DNA from: an uncultured Alphaproteobacteria bacterium
GTDB taxonomy: Bacteria > Pseudomonadota > Alphaproteobacteria > HIMB59
NCBI GenBank assembly: GCA_902621205.1
Contig: CACNLH010000006.1
Span: forward strand, 1 to 64,000
Reading direction: 5' to 3'
DNA: 64,000 nt
Made by a program: the position numbers and the translations under genes. The notes under the pieces were generated by a model that saw only the letters and a program-made list of their open reading frames with translations, made no database searches and was not told where the DNA came from. Shown piece by piece: positions 51,790 to 62,662 of the stretch. How positions within the stretch are numbered: position 1 is the stretch's first letter; every line of letters starts with the position of its first letter.

Positions 51790-52890
51790 ATGAATTTTAT
51801 TGAAAATTTTTACTTACAAATTTTAAAAGTTTTTAGTGATGGAGTATTCGGTATAAGCTTAGGCAACATATTTATAATTTTATTATCTATAATTATATCC
51901 CTACTTATAAGAAGTGTGGTTGCCAGAGTTATTGTTAATAAATTAAAAAAACTTGTATCTAAAACTGGTAATAAAATTGATGATAAATTATTTGAAGCAC
52001 TACTACCACCTTTTAGACTTTTACCAATAGTAATTGTTTTTCTTATCATAACATTATATTTCGACATTGAGTCAACACTTGGTCTTTACTTTCAAAAAAT
52101 CAATAACACTTTATCTACAATATTTGTTTTTTGGTTAATTCATCAAGCACTAATTCCATTCACAAATTTATTTGAAAAATTAGAGAGGATTTTGACAAAA
52201 GGCCTAGTTCTTTGGATTATCAAATCTTTAAAATATTTAATTATATTTTTGGGTATTGTAGCGGTGCTTGAAGTCTGGGGAATTAAAATTGGACCTGTGA
52301 TTGCAGGTTTAGGTTTATTTGGTGTAGCCGTAGCCTTAGGTGCTCAGGATTTATTTAAGAATTTAATATCTGGTGTCATGATATTACTAGAAAAAAGATT
52401 TCAAATAGGTGATGTTATTAATGTACCAGGTCATACTGAGGGCACCGTTGAGCATATAGGGTTTAGGTCAACATTAATAAGAAAATTTGATACCACCCCG
52501 ATAACTATTCCAAATTATATTTTTGCTGAAGCACCAATATTAAATTATACAAACAGAAATTACAGAAGAATTTATTGGACTATAGGTCTTGAGTATAATT
52601 CAACTCTAGATCAAATAAAAACATTAACTGAAAGCATATCCTCTTTTCTAAAAGAAAATGAAAATTTTATGGTTGACGAGAATTACAAATCATTTGTAAG
52701 AATAGAGAAGTTCAATGATAGCTCTATAGATATATTAGTAATATGTTTCACATCCACAAAAGATTGGGATAAATATTTGAAAATCAAAGAAGAGTTAGCA
52801 ATTAAGATTAAAGAAAATGTCGAAAAAATTGGTTTAAATTTTGCATTTCCTAGTCAGTCAATTTATATTGAAAAAACTGAAAATTCTTAA
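51790..52890 (+). CDS. MscS-family mechanosensitive ion channel
   Basis: GVAVALGAQDLFKNLISGVMILLEKRFQIGDVINVPGHTEGTVEHIGFRSTLIRKFD. Confidence 0.93.
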   Translation: MNFIENFYLQILKVFSDGVFGISLGNIFIILLSIIISLLIRSVVARVIVNKLKKLVSKTGNKIDDKLFEALLPPFRLLPIVIVFLIITLYFDIESTLGLYFQKINNTLSTIFVFWLIHQALIPFTNLFEKLERILTKGLVLWIIKSLKYLIIFLGIVAVLEVWGIKIGPVIAGLGLFGVAVALGAQDLFKNLISGVMILLEKRFQIGDVINVPGHTEGTVEHIGFRSTLIRKFDTTPITIPNYIFAEAPILNYTNRNYRRIYWTIGLEYNSTLDQIKTLTESISSFLKENENFMVDENYKSFVRIEKFNDSSIDILVICFTSTKDWDKYLKIKEELAIKIKENVEKIGLNFAFPSQSIYIEKTENS

Positions 52891-52914
52891 TTAAAAGCTT
52901 AATCTTTACTATAA

Positions 52915-53976
52915 ATGAAAAAAGTTATCCATATTTATAAAACTTATAAACCATTTACTCATGGTGGAGTTGAGACATATATTGACTCAATTTTAAACTA
53001 TCAAGGTTCTAAATTTGAACACACTCTATTGAGCATTGGTAATATTAATCATACAAATAAAAAGAAAAAAATATTTAAAACAAGTTTTGCAATTAATTCT
53101 GATGTTATATCTTTTCAACTTTTTTTTTATTTATATAAAAATGTAGATAGAAAAAATGTTATTTTGCATCTGCACACACCATGGCCATCCATGGAATTAT
53201 TTCTGAATATTGTAGGCTTTGAAAATATTGTTTTGACTTACCATTCAGATATCGTGAGGCAAAAATTATCTAACTTTTTTTATAAAAATATTAATATTAA
53301 ATTATTAAAAAAAAATAGAATAAAAAAAATAATAGTAACGAGCAACATTTATTATAAGACAAGTAAAATATTAATGCATGTTCCTAGGTCAAAAATAAAA
53401 ATTATACCAATTGGGATAGATGATTTAAGTATCCCATCTAAAAAACCTATAAGTAAAAAGTCAAAGTGCATACTATTTATTGGTTCTAATAGGTCTTATA
53501 AAGGTATAAATTTACTTGAAAGACTAATAAAAAAGGGAAATTTTAATATTATTATTATTGGTTCTAATTTAAAAAAATTTAAAAAATATAAAAATGTAAA
53601 TGTTTATGAAGATATTAATGATATTGATAAAGAAAGACTTATATCCAATGCTTATTTGCTATTAATGACTTCAATTTCTAGAAATGAAGCTTTTGGAGTA
53701 GTTCTTATTGAAGCTCTTAGATCAGGATTGCCATTAATTTCCCCAAATATTAAAAGTGGTGTAAGTTGGATAAACCAACACAATGAGACAGGGTATCAAT
53801 ATAACACTGGAAAATTTGATGATATGTTAGATAAAATTAATAAACTTATGAGAATTGATAAAAAAAATTACGATAAAATGTGCAAAAATGCTCAGACACG
53901 TTACAAAAAATATTTTAAATTAAACACAATGATGAAAAAAATTGAAAATGTTTATAGCTCAGCTTTAAATGGTTAA
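52915..53976 (+). CDS. Glycosyltransferase, GT4-like
   Basis: THGGVETYIDSIL, SRNEAFGVVLIEALRSGLPLISPNI. Confidence 0.88.
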   Translation: MKKVIHIYKTYKPFTHGGVETYIDSILNYQGSKFEHTLLSIGNINHTNKKKKIFKTSFAINSDVISFQLFFYLYKNVDRKNVILHLHTPWPSMELFLNIVGFENIVLTYHSDIVRQKLSNFFYKNINIKLLKKNRIKKIIVTSNIYYKTSKILMHVPRSKIKIIPIGIDDLSIPSKKPISKKSKCILFIGSNRSYKGINLLERLIKKGNFNIIIIGSNLKKFKKYKNVNVYEDINDIDKERLISNAYLLLMTSISRNEAFGVVLIEALRSGLPLISPNIKSGVSWINQHNETGYQYNTGKFDDMLDKINKLMRIDKKNYDKMCKNAQTRYKKYFKLNTMMKKIENVYSSALNG

Positions 53977-54015
53977 ATTCTATCTACGATTTTAAATGTC
54001 AAGAAAAATTAACAA

Positions 54016-54894
54016 ATGAAAAATCTACTCAATATATCAGATATTAATTCTAATGATCTTATAGAAATATTTAAATATGCAGATTTATTGACTAAGAATT
54101 TTGATGACTGCTTAATTGAAAAAAACGTAGGTCTAATTTTTGAAAAAAATTCTACTAGAACAAGACTTTCCTTTCAAGTTGGAATTAATCAGTTAGGGGG
54201 AAACTTTATTGATATAAAACTTGACGACTTAAACATGCAGAGATTTGAAAGTTATGAAGATACCTTTGAAATTATGTCTTGCTATTTGGATTTTTTGGTT
54301 TTTAGAACAACTGATCACAAAAAATTGGATATAGCTAGCAAGTTCTTCAAAAAGCCAATTATTAATGCTCTTTCTGACTTATCTCATCCATGTCAGGCGA
54401 TTTCAGATCTTTACACATTAAAAGAGCATTTTGGTCGCCTAGATAATTTTAATATAGTCTGGATGGGAGACATGAATAATGTACTTCTAAGTCTTGCTGA
54501 AGTCATGAATTTTACAGATAATTCAAAAATTGATGTTTTTACTGATGAAAAAATATATGAGAGCTCTATTCAAAAATTCAAAAAATTAAATAATGTAAAT
54601 TATCACTTCGAAAAAAAAGAACACATATTAAAAGAAGCAGACTCTTTAATGACAGATGTGTTTAACTCAATGAATGACAAAGACAATAAAGAGGAAATAC
54701 TAAGTAAATTTCAAGTAAATGAGCAACTAATGTCTAATACAAACGATAAAACAGTGTTTATGCACTGTTTACCTGCAAAAATAGGATCAGAGGTAACGAA
54801 TGAAGTAATAAAGGGCCCGAAATCAATAGTGCTTAAACAAGCAGAAAATAGACTTATTGCACAAAGAGGCATTCTAAAATGGCTAAATACCTAA
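54016..54894 (+). CDS. argF: Ornithine carbamoyltransferase
   Basis: FEKNSTRTRLSFQVG, LSHPCQAISDLYTLKEHFG, FMHCLPA. Confidence 0.92.
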   Translation: MKNLLNISDINSNDLIEIFKYADLLTKNFDDCLIEKNVGLIFEKNSTRTRLSFQVGINQLGGNFIDIKLDDLNMQRFESYEDTFEIMSCYLDFLVFRTTDHKKLDIASKFFKKPIINALSDLSHPCQAISDLYTLKEHFGRLDNFNIVWMGDMNNVLLSLAEVMNFTDNSKIDVFTDEKIYESSIQKFKKLNNVNYHFEKKEHILKEADSLMTDVFNSMNDKDNKEEILSKFQVNEQLMSNTNDKTVFMHCLPAKIGSEVTNEVIKGPKSIVLKQAENRLIAQRGILKWLNT

Positions 54895-55361
54895 CAATAT
54901 TATTTTTAATATTTTTTATCGGTTGCGAAATTAATAGTGAACAACTGATTCAATCTGAAAGTATTAATTTTGAAAATATAAAATTTAATACAGTTTCAAA
55001 AAATTTGAATTTTTCAAATTCTCAAATTGGAAATGATGTCGATTATACAAAGAAATTAATTACAAACTGGTTTAACAAAAATATTAAAACTGATGGTTTA
55101 GAGGGAGATCTTAATGTTAATGTTAATTCTATTGATATTAAAAAAATTAGAGAAGAAAATTTTTATAGATTTGAAATAAAACTAAATATTGAATTTACTG
55201 AAAGAAACAAAATTCTTAATAAAATCAAAACTTATAAAGTTAATTCTTTAGAATATGGTGATATTAAAGGAAGTTTCTCTATAAGCGATATTGAAAATTT
55301 AAATCAAAATACGATTTTGAAATGTTTAAAAAATATTAATAAAAAAATTATGAATTTGTAA
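54879..55361 (+). CDS. Putative lipoprotein, unknown function
   Basis: Lipobox-like FLIFFIGC; overlaps argF by 16 nt. Confidence 0.65.
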   Translation: MAKYLTILFLIFFIGCEINSEQLIQSESINFENIKFNTVSKNLNFSNSQIGNDVDYTKKLITNWFNKNIKTDGLEGDLNVNVNSIDIKKIREENFYRFEIKLNIEFTERNKILNKIKTYKVNSLEYGDIKGSFSISDIENLNQNTILKCLKNINKKIMNL

Positions 55362-56811
55362 TTAATCTTTCCAAAAAGATGGAATGAGTAGAACTAATAT
55401 AGTCAACAGCTCAAGTCTTCCTAAAAACATTGTTGTAATTAATACCAGCTTAGAGTAATTATCTAATATTGCATAATTACCATTCGGTCCTATTACTGTT
55501 CCTAAACCAGGTCCTACATTTGAAATAGCAGAAGCTGAAGCTGATATACAAGTTAAAAAATCAAGGCCACTGAAAGATAATAATAATGCTGATAAAAAAA
55601 AAAGTCATAATATAAAGGAAGAAAAAACTCATTACTGACTCATAAGTAGTTTCGCTTATTATTTTCCCATTAAATCTACTAGCACTTATAGAGTGAGGTT
55701 TTAGCATTTTATTTAGATGTAAGTTTAAATAGCTAAATAGTATCTGAAACCTGAACACTTTTAATCCACCGGTAGTTGAGCCTGCACAACCACCAATAAA
55801 CATTAATATTAAAAATAATACTGAGGCATAATTTCCCCAATTCTCAAAATTTTCACTTGTATATCCTGTTCCAGATATAATTGATATGGTATTAAATGAT
55901 ACTGCTATAAATCTGCTTAAGAAATTACCGTCAACATAATTATAAGCTAAGAAAAAAATAATAGTAATTGCAATAATCAATACTATAAAAAAAACTCTTA
56001 TTTGATGATCTTTAAATACTGGAAATAAATTTTTTTGTGAAGTTTGTACTAATACCAAAAAAGGTAAACTACCTAAAATCATAAAAACTATTGCTATTAA
56101 AAGAATTTTATCACTATCAAAATAAGCAAAAGAGTCATTGTGTGATGAAAACCCCCCAGTTGATATTGTGGTAAAACTATGGGTGATTGAGTCAAAGAAA
56201 TTCATGCCAAAAATGTAATAAAGAAATATTAGTATAATTGTTATTGTTATATAAATAATGAATATTTTTTTTATAACTGAAGATATCTTAGGTAGGGATT
56301 TATCATATGGGTCATCTCCCTCCAAATGAAAAAGTTGCATTCCGCCAATTCTCAGAAAAGGCAAAATAATTAAAGCAATTACAACTATTCCTATACCACC
56401 TAACCATTGTAAAAAAGACCTCCATATTAAAATTCCTTTTGGAAGGGAGTCAATATCATTTAATATAGTTGCACCAGTAGTTGTTATACCACTCATAGAC
56501 TCAAATAATGCATCTACTATTCCTAAATTTACTTCAGTATATAAAAAAGGCACTGCACATAAAAAAGTCATCAAAAGCCATGACAATACAGTTATTATAA
56601 ATGCTTCTTTTAAAGATATTTTTAAATCAACATTCCTATTTATTATCACAAGTGAACCCCCAACAATTAGATAAAGCAATATTGGAACCACGTATGATTG
56701 CCATGACTCAGTTTTATATATTACTTCAAATATTAAGGGTATAAATAAAAAGAAACCAACCGCACAGATAACTGTCCCACTTACTAGTGCTATAGGTTTA
56801 AGATTGAACAT
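55362..56811 (-). CDS. trkH: Trk-type potassium transporter membrane subunit TrkH, apparently frameshifted at a T10 run (A10 at 55594-55603 on + strand)
   Basis: ORF 55561..56811 carries FESMSGITTTGATIL and ITHSFTTISTGGFSSH but stops early; another frame continues LSALLLSFSGLDFLTCISASASAISNVGPGLGTVIGPNGNYAILDNYSKLVLITTMFLGRLELLTILVLLIPSFWKD to a stop at 55362. Confidence 0.9.
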
Positions 56812-56822
56812 TTTGACGTTTA

Positions 56823-57233
56823 CTAATTAACGTTTTTTTTGTTATAAGGACTGTCTAATGAAAAGGCAGGAATATCAATTTTAAGCCTTTCACCATTATC
56901 TTGAGAAACTAGATAAAAGCCTTGCATAAAACCATTATTAGTCTTCAAGGGTGTGCCACTTGTATATTCAAATGACTCACCTGGTTTGATAGTAGGAAAT
57001 TCTCCAACAACTCCTTCACCTTGTACATTAATTACTTTGCCATTTGCATCAATAATTATCCAATTTCTGTGATTTAGTTTAATAGAGGAGCTTCCTGAAT
57101 TTGTAATATTAACTTGGTATGCCCAAACAAAATGGTTTTCTTGTGGTGACGATTGATCATCTAAAAAATAGGGAGTAACAGTTACTGTTACACCATTTGT
57201 TGTTTTAGAGTACATTGTTGTAATATACCCCAT
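56823..57233 (-). CDS. apaG: ApaG family protein
   Basis: GVTVTVTPYFLDDQSSPQENHFVWAYQVNITNSG, RNWIIIDANGKV, EYTSGTPLKTNNGFMQGFY. Confidence 0.94.
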   Translation of the reverse strand: MGYITTMYSKTTNGVTVTVTPYFLDDQSSPQENHFVWAYQVNITNSGSSSIKLNHRNWIIIDANGKVINVQGEGVVGEFPTIKPGESFEYTSGTPLKTNNGFMQGFYLVSQDNGERLKIDIPAFSLDSPYNKKNVN

Positions 57234-57263
57234 AAATGGGTTATAGAAAATTAAATAGATTTA

Positions 57264-58934
57264 TTAAAATAATCCTTGAATTAAACCTTTTTCATCTAAC
57301 ATTATAGAATTAGCACTTGGGACTTTTGGTAAACCAGGCATTGTCATAATTTGACCTGTTACAACTACTATAAATCCAGCTCCAGCAGAAAGCCTCACCT
57401 CTCTTACTGGGACGGTGAAACCATTCGGAGCTCCTCTTAAAGAGGGGTTTGTTGAAAAGCTATATTGTGTTTTTGCGATACAAATAGGAAGGTTCCCATA
57501 ACCATTATCCTCAAAATTTTTGAGTTGATCGCTAACAGTTTTATCAATTGAAATGTCATCAGCTCTGTATATTTTTTGTGCGACGGAGCGAATTTTTTCC
57601 TCTAAGGATAGGTTATCCTCATACATAAATTTAAAATTAGAAGGATCGCTTGTCTCACAAATTTTCACAACCTCTTTAGCTAATTCTAATGTACCATCAC
57701 CACCATTTGCCCAGTGAGAGCAAAGGATCGCTTTTACGTCTAACTTTTTGCAACCCTCCGATATAACTTTGCCCTCTGACTCTGTATCAAGAGTAAAACT
57801 ATTAATTGCAACAATTGGTTGAAGTCCAAAAGATTTAATATTTTCAATGTGTCGTTGCAAATTTTCAAAACCCTTTTCAACTGCAGCAACATTTTCATTA
57901 TTAAGATCAGCTTTTTCTACACCTCCATGTGATTTTAAAGCTCTAACAGTTGCTACTATTACGACTACACTAGGTGTTAATCCTGCTTTACGACATTTAA
58001 TATCTAAAAATTTCTCAGCACCTAAATCCGCACCAAATCCAGCTTCTGTAACTACATAATCAGCAAGTTTTAAGCCAGTTTTAGTTGCTATAACTGTATT
58101 ACATCCGTGCGCAATATTAGCAAAAGGACCCCCGTGTATAATTGCAGGATTATTTTCCAGAGTTTGAACTAAGTTAGGCATTAAGGCATTTTTTAATAAT
58201 ACCGTCATTGGCCCATCAGCTTTTACATCTCTTGCATAAATAGGGGATTTATCTCTTTTATATGCAATAATGATATCACCAATTCTTTTTTGTAAATCAT
58301 TAATATCATTTGCTAAACAAAAAATTGCCATTATTTCACTCGCAACAGTGATATCGAACTTATCTTCTCTTGGAAATCCATTTGATACACCTCCAAGATT
58401 GACATTAACTTTTCTTAATGACCTATCACCTAAATCGACTACTCGACCCCATGTAATTCTTCTTTGATCAATTTGTAAATCATTACCCCAATAAATATGA
58501 TTATCAATCAACGAAGATAGTAAGTTGTGGGCAGCTGTAATAGCATGGAAGTCACCAGTGAAGTGAAGATTAATTTCTTCCATTGGTACAACTTGAGCAT
58601 ATCCACCACCTGCAGCACCACCCTTCATTCCAAAACATGGACCGAGGCTAGGTTCTCTGAGACAAACAATTGACTTCTTTCCAATTTTATTAAGACCATC
58701 ATTTAATCCGACGGATGTAGTTGTTTTCCCTTCGCCTGCGGGTGTTGGATTAATTGCAGTAACTAAAATTAATTTTCCATCAGGATTAGATTGGCTTTTT
58801 TCAATAAAATCAAAATTTATTTTAGCTGCATCATGACCATAAGGAATAAGATTTTCCTCAGGAATATTTACTTTTGCAGCAACATCTCTTATATGAATTT
58901 TTTTTGCAGCTCTTGCTATCTCAATATCTGACAT
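57264..58934 (-). CDS. fhs: Formate--tetrahydrofolate ligase
   Basis: [62 protein letters not shown]. Confidence 0.97.
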   Translation of the reverse strand: MSDIEIARAAKKIHIRDVAAKVNIPEENLIPYGHDAAKINFDFIEKSQSNPDGKLILVTAINPTPAGEGKTTTSVGLNDGLNKIGKKSIVCLREPSLGPCFGMKGGAAGGGYAQVVPMEEINLHFTGDFHAITAAHNLLSSLIDNHIYWGNDLQIDQRRITWGRVVDLGDRSLRKVNVNLGGVSNGFPREDKFDITVASEIMAIFCLANDINDLQKRIGDIIIAYKRDKSPIYARDVKADGPMTVLLKNALMPNLVQTLENNPAIIHGGPFANIAHGCNTVIATKTGLKLADYVVTEAGFGADLGAEKFLDIKCRKAGLTPSVVVIVATVRALKSHGGVEKADLNNENVAAVEKGFENLQRHIENIKSFGLQPIVAINSFTLDTESEGKVISEGCKKLDVKAILCSHWANGGDGTLELAKEVVKICETSDPSNFKFMYEDNLSLEEKIRSVAQKIYRADDISIDKTVSDQLKNFEDNGYGNLPICIAKTQYSFSTNPSLRGAPNGFTVPVREVRLSAGAGFIVVVTGQIMTMPGLPKVPSANSIMLDEKGLIQGLF

Positions 58935-58962
58935 CTAACTTTGGATCCTTTCCCAAAAAAAC

Positions 58963-58979
58963 TGGTATACAATATACCA
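58963..58979. promoter_or_regulatory. Operator-like inverted repeat TGGTATA-caa-TATACCA upstream of fhs
   Basis: 7-bp perfect arms, 29-45 nt upstream of the fhs start. Confidence 0.5.
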
Positions 58980-59120
58980 ATATCTACTTAAAACTCTAAT
59001 TTATTTAAGTTAAAAAAGTCTAAATTTCCTCATTATTTTTAAGCCTATGTGTCGCATTAGATATCTTGTTTAGTAAAAAAAGTCGTTGTTCAATTATTAA
59101 TTTATAATAGGTTAAAACCA

Positions 59121-60287
59121 TTGAAAATATTAGTAATAGGGCTTGGTTATGTCGGTACTGCAAATGCTGTACTGTTATCACAATATAATGAGGTTACTTG
59201 CTTTGATCAGGATTTTTTAAAATCGAACAATTTGATTAATGGAATTTCTCCAATAGAGGATAAGGAGGTATCAGAGTATCTATCTTCAAAGAAATTAAAT
59301 TTAAAATCATCAGAGAAATTTCCATTCAAAATTGACAATTTTGACTTTGCAATTATTGCTACACCAACAAATTATGATATAGAAACTAATAAATTTGATA
59401 CTTCTTCAATAGAACAATCACTGGCGAGCATTCAAAAATCAAATTCTAATCCAACTGTAATAATTAGATCAACTATACCGGTTGGATATATAAAAAAAAT
59501 ACAAACAAAATATGATGATCTCGAAATCATTTTTGTACCTGAATTTTTAAGAGAAGGTAAGGCACTAAAAGATAGTTTACATCCTTCAAGAATAGTTATT
59601 GGTTCTCATTCAAAAAAAGGAAAAGAATTTGCTAGATTATTACTAGATGCAGCAGAAGATAAAAATGTTCAAACTATTTACACAAATTCTACTGAAGCTG
59701 AGTCATCTAAATTATTTTCAAATGCTTATTTAGCAATGAGAGTTGCATTTTTTAATGAACTAGACTCATTTGCAATGTCAAAAGGTTTGAATACAAAAGA
59801 AATTATTAAAGCTGTAAGTCTAGATCCTAGGATAGGAGATTTTTACAATAATCCCTCATTTGGATACGGTGGATACTGTTTACCAAAAGATACAAAACAA
59901 TTATTGGCAAACTTCGATAAAGTCCCCCAAAAAATTATTGAGGCAATCATAGAGTCAAATTTAATGCGAAAAGATTTCATTGGTTTAGAGATTGCAAAAT
60001 TAAAACCTAAAACTATTGGTATATATAAACTCATTATGAAAGAGGGATCAGACAATATAAGAGAGTCAAGTATGCAAGACATTATGAAAAGAGTTAAAGC
60101 TAAAGGAGTAAGAGTAATAGTCTACGAACCTTTAATCAAAGATAAACAATTTTTCAATTCAGAGGTTTATGAAGATCTAGATTTATTCAAAAAAGATGCT
60201 GATTTAATTCTTTGCAATAGAAGCCATTCAGAACTAAATGATGTACAAGACAAGATCTTTACTAGAGACTTGTTTAACCAAGATTAA
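59121..60287 (+). CDS. ugd: UDP-glucose/GDP-mannose dehydrogenase family, probable UDP-glucose 6-dehydrogenase (TTG start)
   Basis: KILVIGLGYVGTANAVLLSQ, STIPVGYIKKIQ, PEFLREGKALKDSLHPSRIVIG, GYGGYCLPKDTKQL. Confidence 0.92.
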   Translation: MKILVIGLGYVGTANAVLLSQYNEVTCFDQDFLKSNNLINGISPIEDKEVSEYLSSKKLNLKSSEKFPFKIDNFDFAIIATPTNYDIETNKFDTSSIEQSLASIQKSNSNPTVIIRSTIPVGYIKKIQTKYDDLEIIFVPEFLREGKALKDSLHPSRIVIGSHSKKGKEFARLLLDAAEDKNVQTIYTNSTEAESSKLFSNAYLAMRVAFFNELDSFAMSKGLNTKEIIKAVSLDPRIGDFYNNPSFGYGGYCLPKDTKQLLANFDKVPQKIIEAIIESNLMRKDFIGLEIAKLKPKTIGIYKLIMKEGSDNIRESSMQDIMKRVKAKGVRVIVYEPLIKDKQFFNSEVYEDLDLFKKDADLILCNRSHSELNDVQDKIFTRDLFNQD

Positions 60288-60411
60288 GCAAAAGATTAAT
60301 ATTTTTTCTAAATTTATCCAAAAAATGCATGAAATTCATTGTATTTTTATATTTTAGTTTCGCATCAGATAGGTCTATACTGCCGAGGCTTATATATATA
60401 AGGAGGAAACG

Positions 60412-61437
60412 ATGACAAAAATTAAATCGTTGTTTATTTCTCTTGTTTTAACTCTTGGTGTTTCTGCAGCAATAGCTGGAAGTCACGGAAGCACTCATGA
60501 TTTAGTTAAAGATAGAGGAAAATTAATGTGCGGTTCCAACACTGGATTAGCGGGCTTTGGTGCTCCTAATGACGCTGGTGTTTGGGAAGGCATTGATGTT
60601 GATGTATGTAGAGCTGTAGCAGCTGCTGTTTTTGGTGATGCTTCTAAAGTTGAATATGTACCTACAACATCAAAAGTACGTTTCACAGTTCTTCAGTCAG
60701 GTGAAATTGATATGCTATCAAGAAATACTACATGGACTTTATCAAGAGACGTTGATCTTGGTTTAGAATTTGTTGGTGTTAACTACTATGATGGTCAAGG
60801 CTTTATGGTTAACAAAAGTCTTGGTGTGTCAAGTGCTATGGAATTAGATGGTGCATCTGTATGTATCCAGGTTGGTACAACAACTGAAATGAATCTTGCT
60901 GATTTCTTCAAAGCAAATGGTATGAGCTATGAGTCAGTTCCTGTTGAGACTAACTCAGAAGCTGATGCTGCATACACAGCTGGTCGTTGTGACGTTTACA
61001 CAACAGATGCATCTGGTTTATATGCAAGTAGAGCTGGTTATCCAGACCCATCTGCTCACGTGGTTTTACCAGAAATCGTATCTAAAGAGCCTTTAGGCCC
61101 TGCAGTTAGACACGGTGATAGTGAGTGGGCTGATATCGTAAGATGGTCTCTTAATGCAATGATCATTGGTGAAGAGCTAGGTATCACATCAGCTAATGTT
61201 GATGAAATGAAGAGCTCAAAAAACCCTGAGGTTTTAAGACTATTAGGTGTTGATGCTGGTTACGGTGCTATGTTAGGTCTTTCTGACGACTGGGCTTATA
61301 ATATCTTAAGTCAAGTTGGAAACTATTCAGAGAGCTTTGAAAAGCATATTGGTCCAAACACACCAATTAACATTCAAAGAGGCTTAAACGCTCTTTATAA
61401 AGATGGCGGTATTTTATACGCACCTCCATTTAGATAA
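60412..61437 (+). CDS. aapJ: General L-amino acid ABC transporter substrate-binding protein
   Basis: LVKDRGKLMCGSNTGLAGFGAPNDAGVWEGIDVDVCRAVAAAVFGD; strong SD AAGGAGGAAACG. Confidence 0.92.
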   Translation: MTKIKSLFISLVLTLGVSAAIAGSHGSTHDLVKDRGKLMCGSNTGLAGFGAPNDAGVWEGIDVDVCRAVAAAVFGDASKVEYVPTTSKVRFTVLQSGEIDMLSRNTTWTLSRDVDLGLEFVGVNYYDGQGFMVNKSLGVSSAMELDGASVCIQVGTTTEMNLADFFKANGMSYESVPVETNSEADAAYTAGRCDVYTTDASGLYASRAGYPDPSAHVVLPEIVSKEPLGPAVRHGDSEWADIVRWSLNAMIIGEELGITSANVDEMKSSKNPEVLRLLGVDAGYGAMLGLSDDWAYNILSQVGNYSESFEKHIGPNTPINIQRGLNALYKDGGILYAPPFR

Positions 61438-61444
61438 AAAATAA

Positions 61445-61469
61445 GGGTATGGGCTTTGAGCCCATACCC
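61445..61469. repeat. 11-bp perfect hairpin GGGTATGGGCT-ttg-AGCCCATACCC between aapJ and aapQ
   Basis: Read directly; not followed by a T-tract. Confidence 0.85.
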
Positions 61470-61492
61470 AAAATTTACGGATTTCAAAATTT

Positions 61493-62662
61493 ATGCAGAC
61501 CAATTTTTTCAGAAAAATAATATTTGATGAAAAATCAAGATCCCTTCTAATTCAAACACTGGTAATTGGTCTTTTTGCTTTATTTATATATCTTATAACC
61601 CAGCAAACAGCCTATAATTTAGAAAAAAGAGGAATTAGCTCAGGTTTCGATTTCCTACATATCTCAGCAGGTTACGATATAAGCATCCGTTTAATTCCAT
61701 TTACAAGTGAGGACACTCACTTAAGAGCTTATTTTGTTGGATTATTAAATACATTGATGATTGCTGTTTGTGGGTGTTTTTTAGCAACCATAATTGGATT
61801 TTTAGTCGGAATAATTCGCCTATCAAGCAATTGGCTATTTCGTAATATTGCTTATGTTTATGTTGAGTTTACAAGAAATGTCCCAGTTCTTGTTCAAATA
61901 ATTCTTTACTACAGCATTCTTTTAAATTTACCTAAAATCAAACAAGCAATAGTAATTTTCGATAATTTTTATTTAACTAATCGAGGTTTCTTTTCCCCCT
62001 CTCCAATATTTAAAGACGGTTTTTCAATTGTTGCTTGGAGCTTAGTAATTGCAATTATATTTGCTTTTTTCCTAAAAAGATTTTTAAAGAAAATACAAGA
62101 AGAAAGTGGAAAACAATATCCAACTTTTATGATAAACAGTGCAATTATTATTTTTACCCCAATTATTTTTTATTACATCATGGGCATGCCTCTAGAGTTT
62201 GATAGTCCAGTTTTAAAGGGTTTTAATTTTAAAGGAGGTATGGTAATTCGACCAGAATTTTTAGGAATGCTGTTTGGTTTATCTATTTATACAGCTGCAT
62301 TTATCTCTGAGACTGTTAGATCTGGTATTATATCAGTATCAAAGGGACAAAGGGAGGCATCTCAAGCCTTAGGTTTAAAAAGTAATTTTATAATGAGGCT
62401 TATTATTATTCCTCAAGCACTTAGAGTTATCATTCCACCACTTACCTCTCAATATTTAAATTTAACTAAAAACTCCTCTCTTGGAATTGCAATAGGTTAT
62501 GCCGATTTAGTTCACGGATTTGGAGGTATATCTTTAAATCAAACAGGAAGAGCTATAGAGATTATGATGATGGTTATGCTTACTTATTTGACAATTAGTT
62601 TAACTATATCTTTTTTTATGAACTTATATAATAAGTCCGTACAATTTAAGGGTAACGCATGA
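61493..62662 (+). CDS. aapQ: General L-amino acid ABC transporter permease
   Basis: FVGLLNTLMIAVCGCFLATIIGFLVGIIRLSSNWL, FTRNVPVLVQI, GIISVSKGQREASQALGL. Confidence 0.92.
   Translation: MQTNFFRKIIFDEKSRSLLIQTLVIGLFALFIYLITQQTAYNLEKRGISSGFDFLHISAGYDISIRLIPFTSEDTHLRAYFVGLLNTLMIAVCGCFLATIIGFLVGIIRLSSNWLFRNIAYVYVEFTRNVPVLVQIILYYSILLNLPKIKQAIVIFDNFYLTNRGFFSPSPIFKDGFSIVAWSLVIAIIFAFFLKRFLKKIQEESGKQYPTFMINSAIIIFTPIIFYYIMGMPLEFDSPVLKGFNFKGGMVIRPEFLGMLFGLSIYTAAFISETVRSGIISVSKGQREASQALGLKSNFIMRLIIIPQALRVIIPPLTSQYLNLTKNSSLGIAIGYADLVHGFGGISLNQTGRAIEIMMMVMLTYLTISLTISFFMNLYNKSVQFKGNA

Noticed and set aside
55551-55566. A second compensating frameshift in trkH near a short A run
   Set aside because: Recounting shows six A residues (55555-55560), which keeps the C-terminal frame open; only the A10 run requires an indel.
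57847-58467. Plus-strand ORFs inside fhs
   Set aside because: Antisense shadow ORFs of a conserved enzyme.
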